DNA from: Certhia americana
Lineage: Eukaryota; Chordata; Aves; Passeriformes; Certhiidae
NCBI GenBank assembly: GCA_018697195.1
Contig: CM031857.1
Coordinates: 99,324,256-99,388,255, forward strand
DNA length: 64,000 nucleotides
Direction: 5' to 3'
Positions 47,201 to 55,900 of this stretch are shown here, one piece after another. The position numbers and the translations under genes were made by a program. Under the pieces are notes generated by a model, which searched no databases, was not told the origin of the DNA, and saw only the letters and a list, made by a program, of their open reading frames with translations. How positions within the stretch are numbered: the stretch's first letter is position 1; the number at the start of each line of letters is the position of its first letter.

Positions 47201-50200
47201 TAGCTTTGTTTGATGAAAATCTGTTTATGCTGACTGCAGCTGCAGGGTAGAAAGTATTTTATTTTCCCTGGAGGTGTGGTCAAGTTTTTTTCTATGGTCT
47301 ATTGCAAAACTAATCTGAATAAACTAATTCTTTTTAAATTTCCTATTAGCCCAGCAGAAGAGCTATATTTTGGATCCAAAGAAACTGGAGAGAAAAAATG
47401 TTTGATAGTTCTCACAAATGTCACTAAAAATGTCGTGGCTTTTAAAGTAAGTGTTTTATGTGTGGCCTGGTTTACTAATTTTGTAACTTCTTGTTTTCTG
47501 TAAGGAGGAAGAATACTATTAAATCCATTTTGCAGACAGGTTTTGGGTTTTTTTTTTGTGTAGTGATGTTTGAGGCAGATCAAAGAAATCTTCTGGCTGA
47601 GTTTATGCTTGCGATATACCACCTCAATGGGGATAACTAATATTACAAATCTTCAGAGCACTGACTAAAAAAGAGCTAAAGTGGTGGTTAGTTTTTTAGT
47701 GAGACTTCTTGAAAAAGAAAGGCTTGAACATTGAAAAGTCATCTTTTTTGAATGTTTCTTTTAAAATACTGACTGGAAACAAGTTAGTAATTCTCCAAAA
47801 TGATGCAGATCCATCTGCAAATGTCACCATCAAAAGAATTAGTAGTTATATTTGCTTCAGAAATATGGAGTTTACTTGAATCTTTGTGGGTTGTTTCCCA
47901 TCTTTTGCATACTGTGCACATTAAAATAACCTAAAGCTTTCATATTTTTATATTTATTATAACATGTTTTTGGCTGGTTTGAAATTTGCGTGCAAAAGAA
48001 AAATAGAAATGTGAGAAAACAAAGGATAAGCACAGGAGGGAGAGGGAGGAAAAAGAAATATGCAAGAATCCTATCATGCCTACAAAATTATGTACTTTAG
48101 AAACTTGTTCTAATAGTCAAGTTTTGGGGGATTTAGTTATTACAGAACAAGAGAAATTATGACCCAATCATAGTTTGTGCATGCACTTACTGTATCTTTC
48201 GTATTTCTTGTTTATAGGTGAGAACAACTGCACCTGAAAAATACAGGGTTAAACCCAGTAACAGCAGCTGTGAACCTGGCACATCATTAGATATAATCGT
48301 TTCTCTTCATGGTGGTAAGTAAAAATTTAAAACAGAGTTTGTAAGAAATCTGGGGAATTTGCATTAGTAGACATGCTCTAGACACTGATGGTTGTATGTG
48401 CTTGCTGGTGTGTAGGACTGACTGATACCTGTGTCTGCTTGACTCTTTTATGAGAATGGTACCATTTGTGAAAAAACCATGGATGTCAGAAAGGATTTGA
48501 GTAGCTGCCTGTACTGATTTACTGCTCCACTCAGACATTAGCAGCTGTTGTCTGCAACCCATGTTGTTTCTTGTCTTAAAAAACAACGAGTCTATGTGGC
48601 AGTTGTCTTGCTGGTTCATTATTACAGTAGGAGTTTATCTACAGTAAATCAGTTTCCTAAACTGTTGCAAGGACAGGTGAATTTCCTGGAGAATACCTTC
48701 TTTACAAAATTTTGGTTTGTCTTTGAGCTATTCAGATGAAACTAGTTCTGTTAAAATGAATCTATATAATTTGGGGAAAACTGTAATTAGAACTACTGAG
48801 CTTTAAAGAATGATTTTCTTATTTTTATTTCTAGTAAGTCAGTATCTGGTGTCCTGCAATGAACAAGTTCTCATTTTATGGCACTTCTGTGCAAGATACT
48901 TCTATCCTCTTTGTAATATTGTCGTTTTATCTAAGCACCCTGTTGCCTTTTTTTTTTTTTTCTTCCTTGAGGGCAGGTTTTGCAGCTTCTTTGCAGGATC
49001 GTTTCCTTATAATGGCAGCAGAAATGGACCAGTCTTCTGGAGCAGGTTTGCCAGAACTGACTCAGTTTTGGAAAGAAGTCCCCAGAACCAAAGTGATGGA
49101 ACATAGGTAAGTATACAGTTTTTCTGGTAGCAGGGGTTTGGGGTGTTTTAAGCTTTTATTATTTAACTGATTTATAGCACTTGTGTAATCATGATCAGTG
49201 AAGGATTCTCCAAACTCATTTGTGTGATTACTGACCAAAATACATTGCTGAGACTTTGCTCTGTTTTAACTGATTAGATGTGGGTTTAATGTATAAAATG
49301 ATGTTCTGGACAGGATTGTCTTTTTTTCTTGTTCTTGTGCTGATTAAAAGTTAAGTGGAAAAAATATAAATGCATGTGACATACACATGGACAAAATAGG
49401 GGGGTTGATTTTTTAATAAGAATGTGTAGCTTGAGTTTTCTAAAAGAAAGCAGTCAAGAAAAGCAGACATAATAAATGCAAAACTATTTTATAGACAATA
49501 TTAAAAATGTTCCCTTTCTACTAGGGAAAATCAGAATTTTGTAGAAAATTTCTGTAAAACCTTTCGTATGTTAATATGTGTATTTTCAATATTTAGTGGT
49601 GAAAAAGTCATCTAGAAAGGCCACTAGAAAAAATATATTTCCCCACACACTTTCTTAAATGCACCTGTTGCTCTTCTCTCTCATCCAGTCACGTTAGTTT
49701 GTATCAATGGAAATGTCTAGGAAAAGTTCCCTGTGGTTTTGACTGTCTTTTTGCCTTAGAATGTTCCTGGGGTTTTACTGTGGGTTTGGTGGCTGGGTTT
49801 TTTGGAGTTGTCTTTACCTCGTCATGGCCAAAACTACTGTGGAAAAAATATTTTGTGATTCTAAATCTTGTTTTGTGTTTGCTTCAAGTGCTTATCCCTT
49901 AATTCCCTTCTGAATAAAATCTACATCATGTGAGAGACCTTAAGCTTCCTTGCATAAGTGGTGCAATTTATTTGGGTTTTTTTAAAGACAGACCCTGAAA
50001 CAATACAGGGAGGTTATTTAATTACAAGTGTGCTGTACATTAGTTACTGATGAGTTTAAGTCTGACCTTTACATTTTGGTAAACCTAGACTAAATGTAGT
50101 ACAATTATAATTATTGTCTCTTAAATTTTCAAAGTGCAGGGACTTTTTCCACTTAAGATGAATTGTTTACTCTTAATTATACAATGTTGCACTAAATTTA

Positions 50201-51102
50201 TGATTTTTGGTGTGTGTTCTTGTTCCCTTTTTATAGACTCAGGTGTCATGTCATAGAAAGTAGCAAGCCCTCTTCTCTGACATTAAAAGACAATGCATTT
50301 AATATTCCAGCAAAAACTAATGAAGATTTACATGTGCAGGTAATAGTGTATTCCTTTGTGCTGAATATTCAGCAAAATTATAGAATATGCCAGAGATAAA
50401 AAGAATTTTTACTAAACCTTTGTGGTATTTTGTAAATTATACTATTTGAACATCTCAGCAATTGAAAGTACCTACATCACTGATAGTGGTATAATTATTT
50501 TGTTTAATGATAATGGTTTAATAATCATTAAATTTTCAATGCAGTTTGCTCATTCTTCTTGTGTAGATACAGATCTGGCATATCAATAAGCATCAGTGGT
50601 ACTTTTTGCTTCTGTGTGTAAAGATGTCACCTGCTTGATGCAGGCCATATTGGTTATCTATAAATTAAGATTTGAAGCTCCTGTAGTGATAGAAAATGTA
50701 TTGCTGAGAGACCACTGAGGGAAGGCTTCCCTCTTTTCCCTCCTTTCCCTCTTTTCCCTCTTTTCCCTCTTTTCCCTCTTTTCCCTCTTTNNNNNNNNNN
50801 TCTCTCCTCTCTCTCCTCTCTCTCCTCTCTCTCCTCTCTCTCCTCTCCTCTCTCTTCTCTCTTCTCTTCTTTTTCCCTATTGCCAAAATAGCTCAAAATT
50901 TCCAAGTACTTTCAAGTGCAGTAATTCTGACTTAATGAAACTGTTCTATTTTCAGCTAACTCATTTACTGCAGATTAATAGAAGACTTGAGGAGCAGATG
51001 AATCGCTGCCTCTGGTTCCAGCAGCTGTCAGTTGTTTTATCACTGCTATCAGTTACTGTTGCTGCCTTCTGCTTCTACCTGGCGTATGCCCAGAGAAGCT
51101 AA
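20266..51102 (+). CDS. MOSPD2: MOSPD2, motile sperm domain-containing protein 2 (15 coding exons, 518 aa)
   Basis: MOSPD2 is a tail-anchored endoplasmic-reticulum protein. Its MSP domain binds FFAT-motif proteins at membrane contact sites, and its CRAL-TRIO domain contributes lipid or membrane binding. The 15 coding exons (listed separately) join with GT-AG introns and matching phases to 518 codons, the length I recall for human MOSPD2. In order: a short N terminus with ISETRRRFEAEY; the CRAL-TRIO region (about 80-235, with FLHGYDKEG, LTVVFDMAETG, KIVIFEMPWIMN and EYLPPHMGGT); an acidic, Lys/Glu-rich linker (about 250-315); the MSP domain (about 322-446, with LTNVTKNVVAFKVRTTAPEK, the VAP-like FFAT-binding segment); a short coiled coil (about 471-487); and a membrane anchor (about 494-514). 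The ATG has A at -3 and G at +4. Beyond the anchor there are four residues, AQRS, not present in human as I recall it. Confidence 0.97.
20494..20560 (+). CDS. MOSPD2: MOSPD2 coding exon 2, residues 4-26
   Basis: This is a 67-bp exon after TGTGTGCTTTCAG, encoding QRQDKAALISETRRRFEAEY and then LP. It ends in phase 1 at CCAG|GTGAGC. A NAGNAG-like acceptor (CAGCAG) allows use of 20497 instead, which would drop one Gln. Confidence 0.92.
20655..20905 (-). mobile_element. CR1 LINE 3' fragment with a nested short CR1
   Basis: The plus strand reads cacagaatcgcctgggtcgg, later cacggcactaagtgcc, then gagcacctccagggac, cacctccctgggcag and tttcttcctaatgtccag. This is the order of a reverse-complemented avian CR1 3' end. 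It begins about 95 bases past MOSPD2 exon 2. At about 20753-20789 the series is broken by a second, very short CR1 3' terminus. Confidence 0.85.
20753..20789 (-). mobile_element. Very short CR1 3' end nested inside another CR1
   Basis: The segment starts with cacagaatcacagaattt (the revcomp ATTCTGTG tail) and continues through aggttggaagagacc. Immediately to both sides the older CR1 continues (cgcatcctgt before, tccttgagcacctccag after), so it looks like an insertion of a copy truncated to about 37 bases. Confidence 0.6.
24911..25301 (-). mobile_element. CR1 LINE 3' fragment
   Basis: The plus strand shows ggttggaagagaccat, tgctgggcaccactgagaag, ctcttctccaggctgaac, cccagctctctcagcc, ataagagaggtgctccagtc and aatcatctttgcaaccctcc. 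These are diagnostic of the avian CR1 3' region in reverse orientation. It lies in MOSPD2 intron 2 and contains open frames that are not genes of the host. Confidence 0.93.
29249..29404 (+). CDS. MOSPD2: MOSPD2 coding exon 3, residues 26-78
   Basis: This is a 156-bp exon with acceptor TATTTCCTAG and donor AATG|GTAAGC (phase 1). It encodes DKSDKYDSRDVERLQQDDKW and, later, DESFQWRKEYTVN, collinear with human. It is the helical CRAL-TRIO N-lobe-like region. Confidence 0.95.
30160..30246 (+). CDS. MOSPD2: MOSPD2 coding exon 4, residues 78-107
   Basis: This is an 87-bp exon encoding DLSESVLPKWLFEIGALFL followed by HGYDKEGYKL, the start of the CRAL-TRIO lipid-binding fold. The acceptor is TTTGTTTTTGCAG; the donor is TTAT|GTAAGT in phase 1. 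Confidence 0.95.
30403..30525 (-). mobile_element. CR1-like 3' fragment in MOSPD2 intron 4
   Basis: The plus strand shows atcatagaatc, gagttggaactgaccca, gatagagtccaactcctg, agcctgcacagggca and agaatcacaccatg. This matches the CR1 variant whose 3' end reads tccaactcctggccctgcac in this orientation. It is diverged and short. Confidence 0.75.
31529..31683 (+). CDS. MOSPD2: MOSPD2 coding exon 5, residues 107-158
   Basis: This is a 155-bp exon encoding FWFKVKHHTRDPKQQLDKKK and KPLTVVFDMAETGISHI. The latter is the conserved CRAL-TRIO strand (human VTVMFDLSETGI). The acceptor is TTTTTGTCCAAG; the donor is ATA|GTAAGT, phase 0. Confidence 0.95.
34050..34069. repeat. 20-base T run before MOSPD2 exon 6
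   Basis: This uninterrupted T run ends seven bases before the acceptor TTTAG of exon 6, so it forms that exon's polypyrimidine tract. Confidence 0.9.
34077..34137 (+). CDS. MOSPD2: MOSPD2 coding exon 6, residues 159-179
   Basis: This is a 61-bp exon encoding DLDFVRFIVNCFTDYYPNFL, matching human DMDFVRFIINCFKVYYPKYL. The donor is CTCA|GTAAGT in phase 1. Confidence 0.95.
35351..35389 (+). CDS. MOSPD2: MOSPD2 coding exon 7 (39 bp), residues 179-192
   Basis: This small exon encodes KIVIFEMPWIMN, the conserved CRAL-TRIO core strand. The acceptor is TGTTTTCAG; the donor is AACG|GTAAGT. Its length is divisible by three, so skipping would keep the frame while removing 13 residues. Confidence 0.94.
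36333..36457 (+). CDS. MOSPD2: MOSPD2 coding exon 8, residues 192-233
   Basis: This is a 125-bp exon encoding AAFKIVKGWLGPDAISMLKF and ending in EYLPPHMGGT, the conserved end of the CRAL-TRIO domain. The acceptor is a T-rich tract plus AAAG; the donor is ACT|GTAAGT, phase 0. Confidence 0.95.
36458..41533 (+). other. MOSPD2: MOSPD2 intron 8 (5.1 kb)
   Basis: This is AT-rich unique sequence with a 26-base T run at 38494-38519 and a ten-base G run near 40631. I see no exon, transposon family or RNA gene. Confidence 0.65.
38494..38519. repeat. 26-base T homopolymer
   Basis: An uninterrupted T run within MOSPD2 intron 8. It has no target-site duplication or element body that I can see. Confidence 0.9.
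41534..41704 (+). CDS. MOSPD2: MOSPD2 coding exon 9, residues 234-290
   Basis: This is a 171-bp, phase 0-0 exon. The first half, SFKYSYPPLVDDDFQTPLCE then NGPITSEDE, is nearly identical to human. The second half is an acidic, Glu/Lys-rich linker that diverges from human. The acceptor is TTATCTTCCAG; the donor is AAG|GTATCT. Confidence 0.95.
43645..43670. repeat. 26-base A homopolymer
   Basis: An uninterrupted A run about 200 bases before MOSPD2 exon 10. I see no gene-like body to its left, so it is not evidence of a processed pseudogene. Confidence 0.85.
43867..43979 (+). CDS. MOSPD2: MOSPD2 coding exon 10, residues 291-328
   Basis: This is a 113-bp exon. The lysine/glutamate-rich linker ends in TFKGPLLHI, which leads into the MSP domain and matches human SVFKGPLLHISPAEE across the junction. 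The acceptor is TTTTTACTCAG; the donor is CAG|GTAATA, phase 2. Confidence 0.93.
43980..47349 (+). other. MOSPD2: MOSPD2 intron 10 (3.4 kb)
   Basis: AT-rich, with a T run near 45931-45942. No recognisable element, exon or RNA gene. Confidence 0.6.
47350..47446 (+). CDS. MOSPD2: MOSPD2 coding exon 11, residues 328-360
   Basis: This is a 97-bp exon encoding PAEELYFGSKETGEKKCLIV then LTNVTKNVVAFK, the first strands of the MSP domain. The acceptor is TCCTATTAG; the donor is AAA|GTAAGT, phase 0. Confidence 0.96.
48218..48314 (+). CDS. MOSPD2: MOSPD2 coding exon 12, residues 361-393
   Basis: This is a 97-bp exon encoding VRTTAPEKYRVKPSNSSCEP, the MSP signature shared with VAP proteins, where the FFAT-binding residues lie. 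The acceptor is TTTATAG; the donor is GGTG|GTAAGT, phase 1. Confidence 0.96.
48977..49106 (+). CDS. MOSPD2: MOSPD2 coding exon 13, residues 393-436
   Basis: This is a 130-bp exon encoding LQDRFLIMAAEMDQSSGAG, LTQFWKEVP and KVMEH, the C-terminal half of the MSP domain. A long T tract precedes the acceptor GGGCAG; the donor is ATAG|GTAAGT, phase 2. Confidence 0.95.
50237..50339 (+). CDS. MOSPD2: MOSPD2 coding exon 14, residues 436-470
   Basis: This is a 103-bp exon encoding RLRCHVIESSKPSSLTLKDN then AFNIPAKTNEDLHVQ, closing the MSP domain. The acceptor is TTTTTATAG; the donor is CAG|GTAATA, phase 0. Confidence 0.95.
50725..50878. repeat. Polypyrimidine 9-bp-period minisatellite
   Basis: Left of the gap, CCC runs recur exactly every nine bases (50729 to 50783, seven runs, unit TTTTCCCTC-like). 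Right of the gap the unit becomes TCTCTCCTC, again with a nine-base period, then decays. The complementary strand is pure purine with regularly spaced GGG. It lies in the last MOSPD2 intron, 78 bases before exon 15. Confidence 0.95.
50791..50800. other. Assembly gap of ten N
   Basis: Ten undetermined bases sit exactly where the minisatellite changes unit. The true length is probably unknown, since a fixed ten-base gap often marks an unresolved join. Confidence 0.98.
50956..51102 (+). CDS. MOSPD2: MOSPD2 coding exon 15 (last), residues 471-518
   Basis: After acceptor TATTTTCAG the exon encodes LTHLLQINRRLEEQMNRCLW, a short coiled coil, then a hydrophobic span from about 494 to 514 (LSVVLSLLSVTVAAFCFYLA) that is the tail anchor. 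The frame ends at TAA (51100-51102). Four residues, AQRS, follow the anchor. Confidence 0.96.
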   Translation, partial: LTHLLQINRRLEEQMNRCLWFQQLSVVLSLLSVTVAAFCFYLAYAQRS

Positions 51103-51370
51103 AAAGAATTGCTGTGCCCTGAATGTGCTGCTGCCTATCATGGTTCATTGGAGTCAGAAAGATTGCAGTGCTGCACTTGGACTCTGGAACTGCCAAAATG
51201 AGGTTTGTGAGCCTACAGCAATGAACAAGGAACAGTTTACGGGGGGAAAAAGAAGATAGAAGAAATGAATGACCAGCAAACAAAATTACTGAAATTTTTG
51301 TCTAAGTTGACATTTACAATAGGGCGTGAGGAAGATGTTAAAGCTAGGACATATTTTCACTGTACAGGTC

Positions 51371-51376
51371 AATAAA
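51371..51376 (+). other. MOSPD2: Proximal MOSPD2 polyadenylation signal candidate
   Basis: AATAAA lies 269 bases after the stop codon, followed within 60 bases by a TGTTGTGGTTTTTT stretch, a good downstream U/GU element. Confidence 0.55.
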
Positions 51377-52954
51377 AAACTACTGAACTGGAAGGAAGAA
51401 ACCAAATCCAACATTATTTAAGACTGTTGTGGTTTTTTTTTTTTTTTCCTCTCAACTACTTTAAATACAGTATTTCATTTTTTTCATCAGATTCATTCTT
51501 AATTCTGAATCACTCCCATAGAAGATGCAAGCAGTCAATTAATTGTATTCCAAGCTTAATATGTTCATCCAGGAAAATATACAGAAATTATGTAGAACAG
51601 GTGGAGTTTTTATATAATCTGTGTATGTACATGCACATAAAGATATTTGTTAGTAATTATTTTAATAATTCAGACTCATTGCTCTCATTGGTTAAATTGC
51701 TTATTTTTGTGCTTCTTCTAAATGAAAAGTTATTGTAAACATTTCTTACCAAATAACATACGCACAAGAAAAGACACTGTTCTTATTCTCTTTTTTTTTT
51801 TGGAAAGCAGCTTGTATTCAAATTACAGCAGGAGTGGGAGCTGAATTCTTTACTGTGATGGCCTATTATTGCTTCATAAAAAGGCTGTTAAATAGTCAGT
51901 GTAAGTCCTTCATCTGAGTTGTGCAATACGGTTCAATTACATATGAAATTATGAAAAAAGCAAGTCAAATCAGGAAGATTAAATACACTTGAAGGCAACA
52001 TAAAAGTATTATATCTGCCATTTCACAGAAATTGTGGAAATGGTGCATGAAGCTAGAAAGAACTTTGCTAACAAGGGTCCTTTGTACTCATTGCTGTAAA
52101 TATGTATATTAAAATGATAAAACTTAAAAGGAGACTGATGGTATCTTTCATACATTTAAAATTTTCACTCTTTAAGAAAATTAAAATTTTAAAGTAATTA
52201 TGTGGAATTAATTTTTGCTACAAATTGGCTTTGTAACAGGTTTATTAGTTTTGTCTGCTGACTTCAATAGATGAGAAGTGATTATTAAGGAAAAATAAAG
52301 GTCATACTCTGCTTCTGTCTTTTTGCTTACAGTGTGTCAGTGATGTAGGATCATTTCTAGGAAATAGAAAAGGGCAGTTTAAAATAATAAACTAATAAAG
52401 CCAGCAATATGATTACTAAAAAAATGCCATGTAAAAAGGCTACAGAAATATTTGGTGCAGAGTCTTCTGTCCTCTCTTAATTTATACAATGGTTTATCAC
52501 ATGTGCTTTTTCTTAATTTTTCACTAATCTATTTTCTGCCTATTTTGTTTCCCAGTATTTTGTATTCCTAATGATTTGGCAATTTATATTGCTAACTGCT
52601 TATAATGAAGCTGTTACTTGGGCTATTTTTATGTGCATGCAACTCAAATGCTTTGTTTCCAACAAAATGGGTTGTTGTCTTAGTGAGAAAAGTAACAAAG
52701 TAATTTGTAACCTTAAGATAATAACCATGCTATTAAAATGCCAATTCCTTAATTTGAATGGATTGAATAGCACTTTACTGTAAAATTGCCAGAAATATAT
52801 TCTTAGAGTCTTTGCCAATATGAATATTTTAATGTTTTGGTGCTTTCATATATTTTCAGTATTTTATTACTTATTTTATTATTGGTATTTTCTTTGTATG
52901 AATCAGATGAACATCTTTTCTATTTTAATATGTTTTAGAAAAATACAGTTAAAA

Positions 52955-52960
52955 AATAAA
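52955..52960 (+). other. MOSPD2: Distal MOSPD2 polyadenylation signal candidate
   Basis: AATAAA with a T/G-containing stretch (tgaatgtttagtctttt) about 20 bases later. It is the last of a cluster of hexamers before sequence of different character. Confidence 0.4.
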
Positions 52961-52980
52961 TATGAGGAAATACATAGTCT

Positions 52981-55900
52981 TGAATGTTTAGTCTTTTAAA
53001 ACCAGCTGCATCTCCTGAGGTGTTTGCTTTCTTGTTAGTCTGCAGGTACTTAATATGGGAGGGGTCCATATAAGCATCACACAGAAAATGGAAAAACATA
53101 TATAACAAAAAAAAAGGGCAAAGTGACAGTAGTGTTTTTTTAACTTGAAATGGACAACAGTCAATTTGTATTCTTCTTCTTTGAGAACATCATTGTTTCC
53201 ATCATCACAGAGTATTTTCCCAGTCTTTTCAAATCTTTCAGTTAGTGGTTTCAGATTTTGTTAAATCTGGACAGCCCTTGGAAATGGGTCTCACTGTGGA
53301 AAGTTTTGTGCTTAACACACACTGAAGTTACAGAGTAACATGATCTGATACCCAAAATGAAAAGAAGAAACAGTTTGGTTTTTTGGTTTTTTTTACACTA
53401 AGGGAAACTCAGTTTATAAAAGTGAGGCATTTTAGAATTTAAACAATTTACAAAATATGATTTGATTACATGAACTGTCAAGATCTAGTTTTTCTGTCCC
53501 TCATTGCAGATTTTCTCTAGATTTACAGACAATTAAGAGACAACAAAGATTGTAATCCTAAAAATTAGCAATTTGTTTTACAAAAGAGCACATATTCTTT
53601 TTCCTAGCAAGGAATTTTTGTACCCTCTTCTGAGTGTCATTGTTCTACTTTCTTACGTAAAAGTTCAGACAGTTTTTAAAAGGAAAACAACCCTTTTTTT
53701 CACAACATGGGGATGAGGGACAGCAGGAGCAGGGGTTTTAAATTACCTTTGTATTTGTCAGTGATTCCCTGCTGTAACTAATTTATCTCTGTTGTTTGCC
53801 TTCAGAATCTCAGTTTGTCCCTGTTTCCAGAGGCTGTTAGTTTATACTGTGGATTTTTGACTGCGTGGGGTTTTATGGGAGAGCATTTTAAGTCTATGCA
53901 GCATCTTGGTGGTCCTGAGTATGGCTCTGGCAGCACCAGGATGTAAATGCTGTTCTGTTGATAAGCACAGTTAATTCACTCATTTTCTATAGCTTTGTTG
54001 TGAAAGTGGGCATTCAGTCAGAATAACAACATTCTGCAAAGCCCATCACAGGTGGCTGTAAGAATTCACTGGTTTGAGTCTGGTACAGCCCCCTAGGGTG
54101 TTGTGGTCAGGACACGAGGGTGTCTATGTACTGTATGTTTATTGATTTAGGAAGAGCTAATCACTTCAAATCAGCGAGGAAGAGCAGGTTGTGTCCTCAT
54201 TTCTGAGGTTAATAAGACATTTCAGTCAGTTTCTGCAGTGCATGTCTTATTTTCCCTGGAAGATGGCTCACTGAGGAATTACCAGCCTGGTGTTGTGCAG
54301 TTGCTACATTTCCATTATGTTTGTGCTAGCACAGGTATGTGATGGTAAGTGATGATTCCAATTAGAATTTTCCTTGGCACATTTCAGCATCTGCAGCTTC
54401 TGGCTCTATGCCTCCTGCAGCTGATGAGAAACATAACCTCCCTCTTTCAGATCTCTCAATAGTTTCAGTGCCACTTTTCAACTGGAACCTCACTATTCTT
54501 GTTTTTGACACTATAATAGTAGTTACACACAGTAAGTAATACAATATACGCAGAATGCAGAGACACAACTCAAAGCGTAAAGCACAAGAAATCAATCTCT
54601 CCAGAAACGTGGCAAGGGTGAGTTTTCCTTCTTTGTAGAGGAACTGACTGAATTTCCATGTTCTGGCCTTTCCTGGGTGTGATACAGGCAGCTTCCTGGT
54701 AGATCTGTGCAATTACTTCTTTGCTGCTGCTGAACAGAACCACTGAAATTCCTGAGTTATGTGAACAAAAAGTAAGCAGCTGGACGGACCTCTGCCCATA
54801 GGTATCTCATCTGGCTTTTTTTATTCCCAAGAGTGGTGCATCAGCCTATCTGTTTGTCATGTTCTAAATCATTTCTGTTTTCCTAAATACTGAAAGAAGC
54901 ACTGTATGCTCAATTATTGCTATATGATGGTAATTAATAGTCCTTGTTTTTCAGATTGCACTAGGCAATTCCTTCTGATGTCAATAATAAAGTCCTTGTA
55001 CAAAGCCCTTTAAGGGGAAAAACCCAACTATTTATCAGTTACCCATCATTATCTTCACCATAGCCTGAGTGTAGCAGCAGCCCATCTGAAGGACTGGTAC
55101 AGCCTTTCTCATGCCAGTTCAGGGTCTCTTGATCTGTCAGTAATTCTTTATTCAGTTCTAATTCTCTTAATACTAGTTGTGCTACACTGTATTGGAGTTG
55201 TTTGAAATGCTGGAGAACCTGGATATGAAACTAGACTGTAACTTTTAGTTACTTACCTTTCATTTTCTTTAGGCAGCAATAGAATGTACTCATTATTTTA
55301 CTGTCACTTGTTGGTTTCACACAAAGTATTTTTGCAGGTTTTCCTTTCTCTTAAAAACACCTTGTTAGAATAATGGTACATTATGTGTTTCATTCTTCTT
55401 GATTATTTCATAAGATAGGCCAGCACCTGATGGTGATTCAGCTGGCAGGAAGCCATGATTTCTTTGAAAGTACTCAAAGTTTGGGGTTTTGGGTTTTTTT
55501 TTTTATTTTTGCCAACACAACTCACTGTGATCAGAACTTCTTCCAGAATCTTCACAAGTGTATTCAACTGAGGAATGAAATACTTGGCCTGTGGGAACTT
55601 CCCAGAAGGAACAGATAGTTGGATATGTACTTTCTGTTCCAGACCCAGTTACAAATAACAGGGTCCATCTACTTATGTTGTTCCAGTACGTGTCTGTAGG
55701 ATGCTGAGAAGTAGCTGCTCAGTAAACTTGCATTGCTGCTCAATGAGAAAATTGACCCCAGAGGTCAATGTTATCCAGACAGGCAGGAGGGCAGAGTGGA
55801 AAAATGCTATATAAGGATATGGTCTTCCCCCAGCAGGCTATTTAAGGGATCTCTCTAGAGTAAGTGTCCCCCTAATTAGGCCTTAAGAAAGGGATCAAAA

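Larger units (their letters stand above)
51103..52980 (+). other. MOSPD2: MOSPD2 3' UTR (far end uncertain)
   Basis: This is AT-rich sequence after the stop codon without further coding similarity. AATAAA hexamers occur at 51371, 52294, 52386, 52394 and 52955, so transcripts may end at about 51.39, 52.32, 52.42 or 52.98 kb. Which is used cannot be told from the sequence. Confidence 0.5.

Noticed and set aside
50654..50905. Glu/Arg- and Gly/Lys-repeat open frames on the minus strand
   Set aside because: They are translations of the 9-bp purine minisatellite across an assembly gap, within a MOSPD2 intron.
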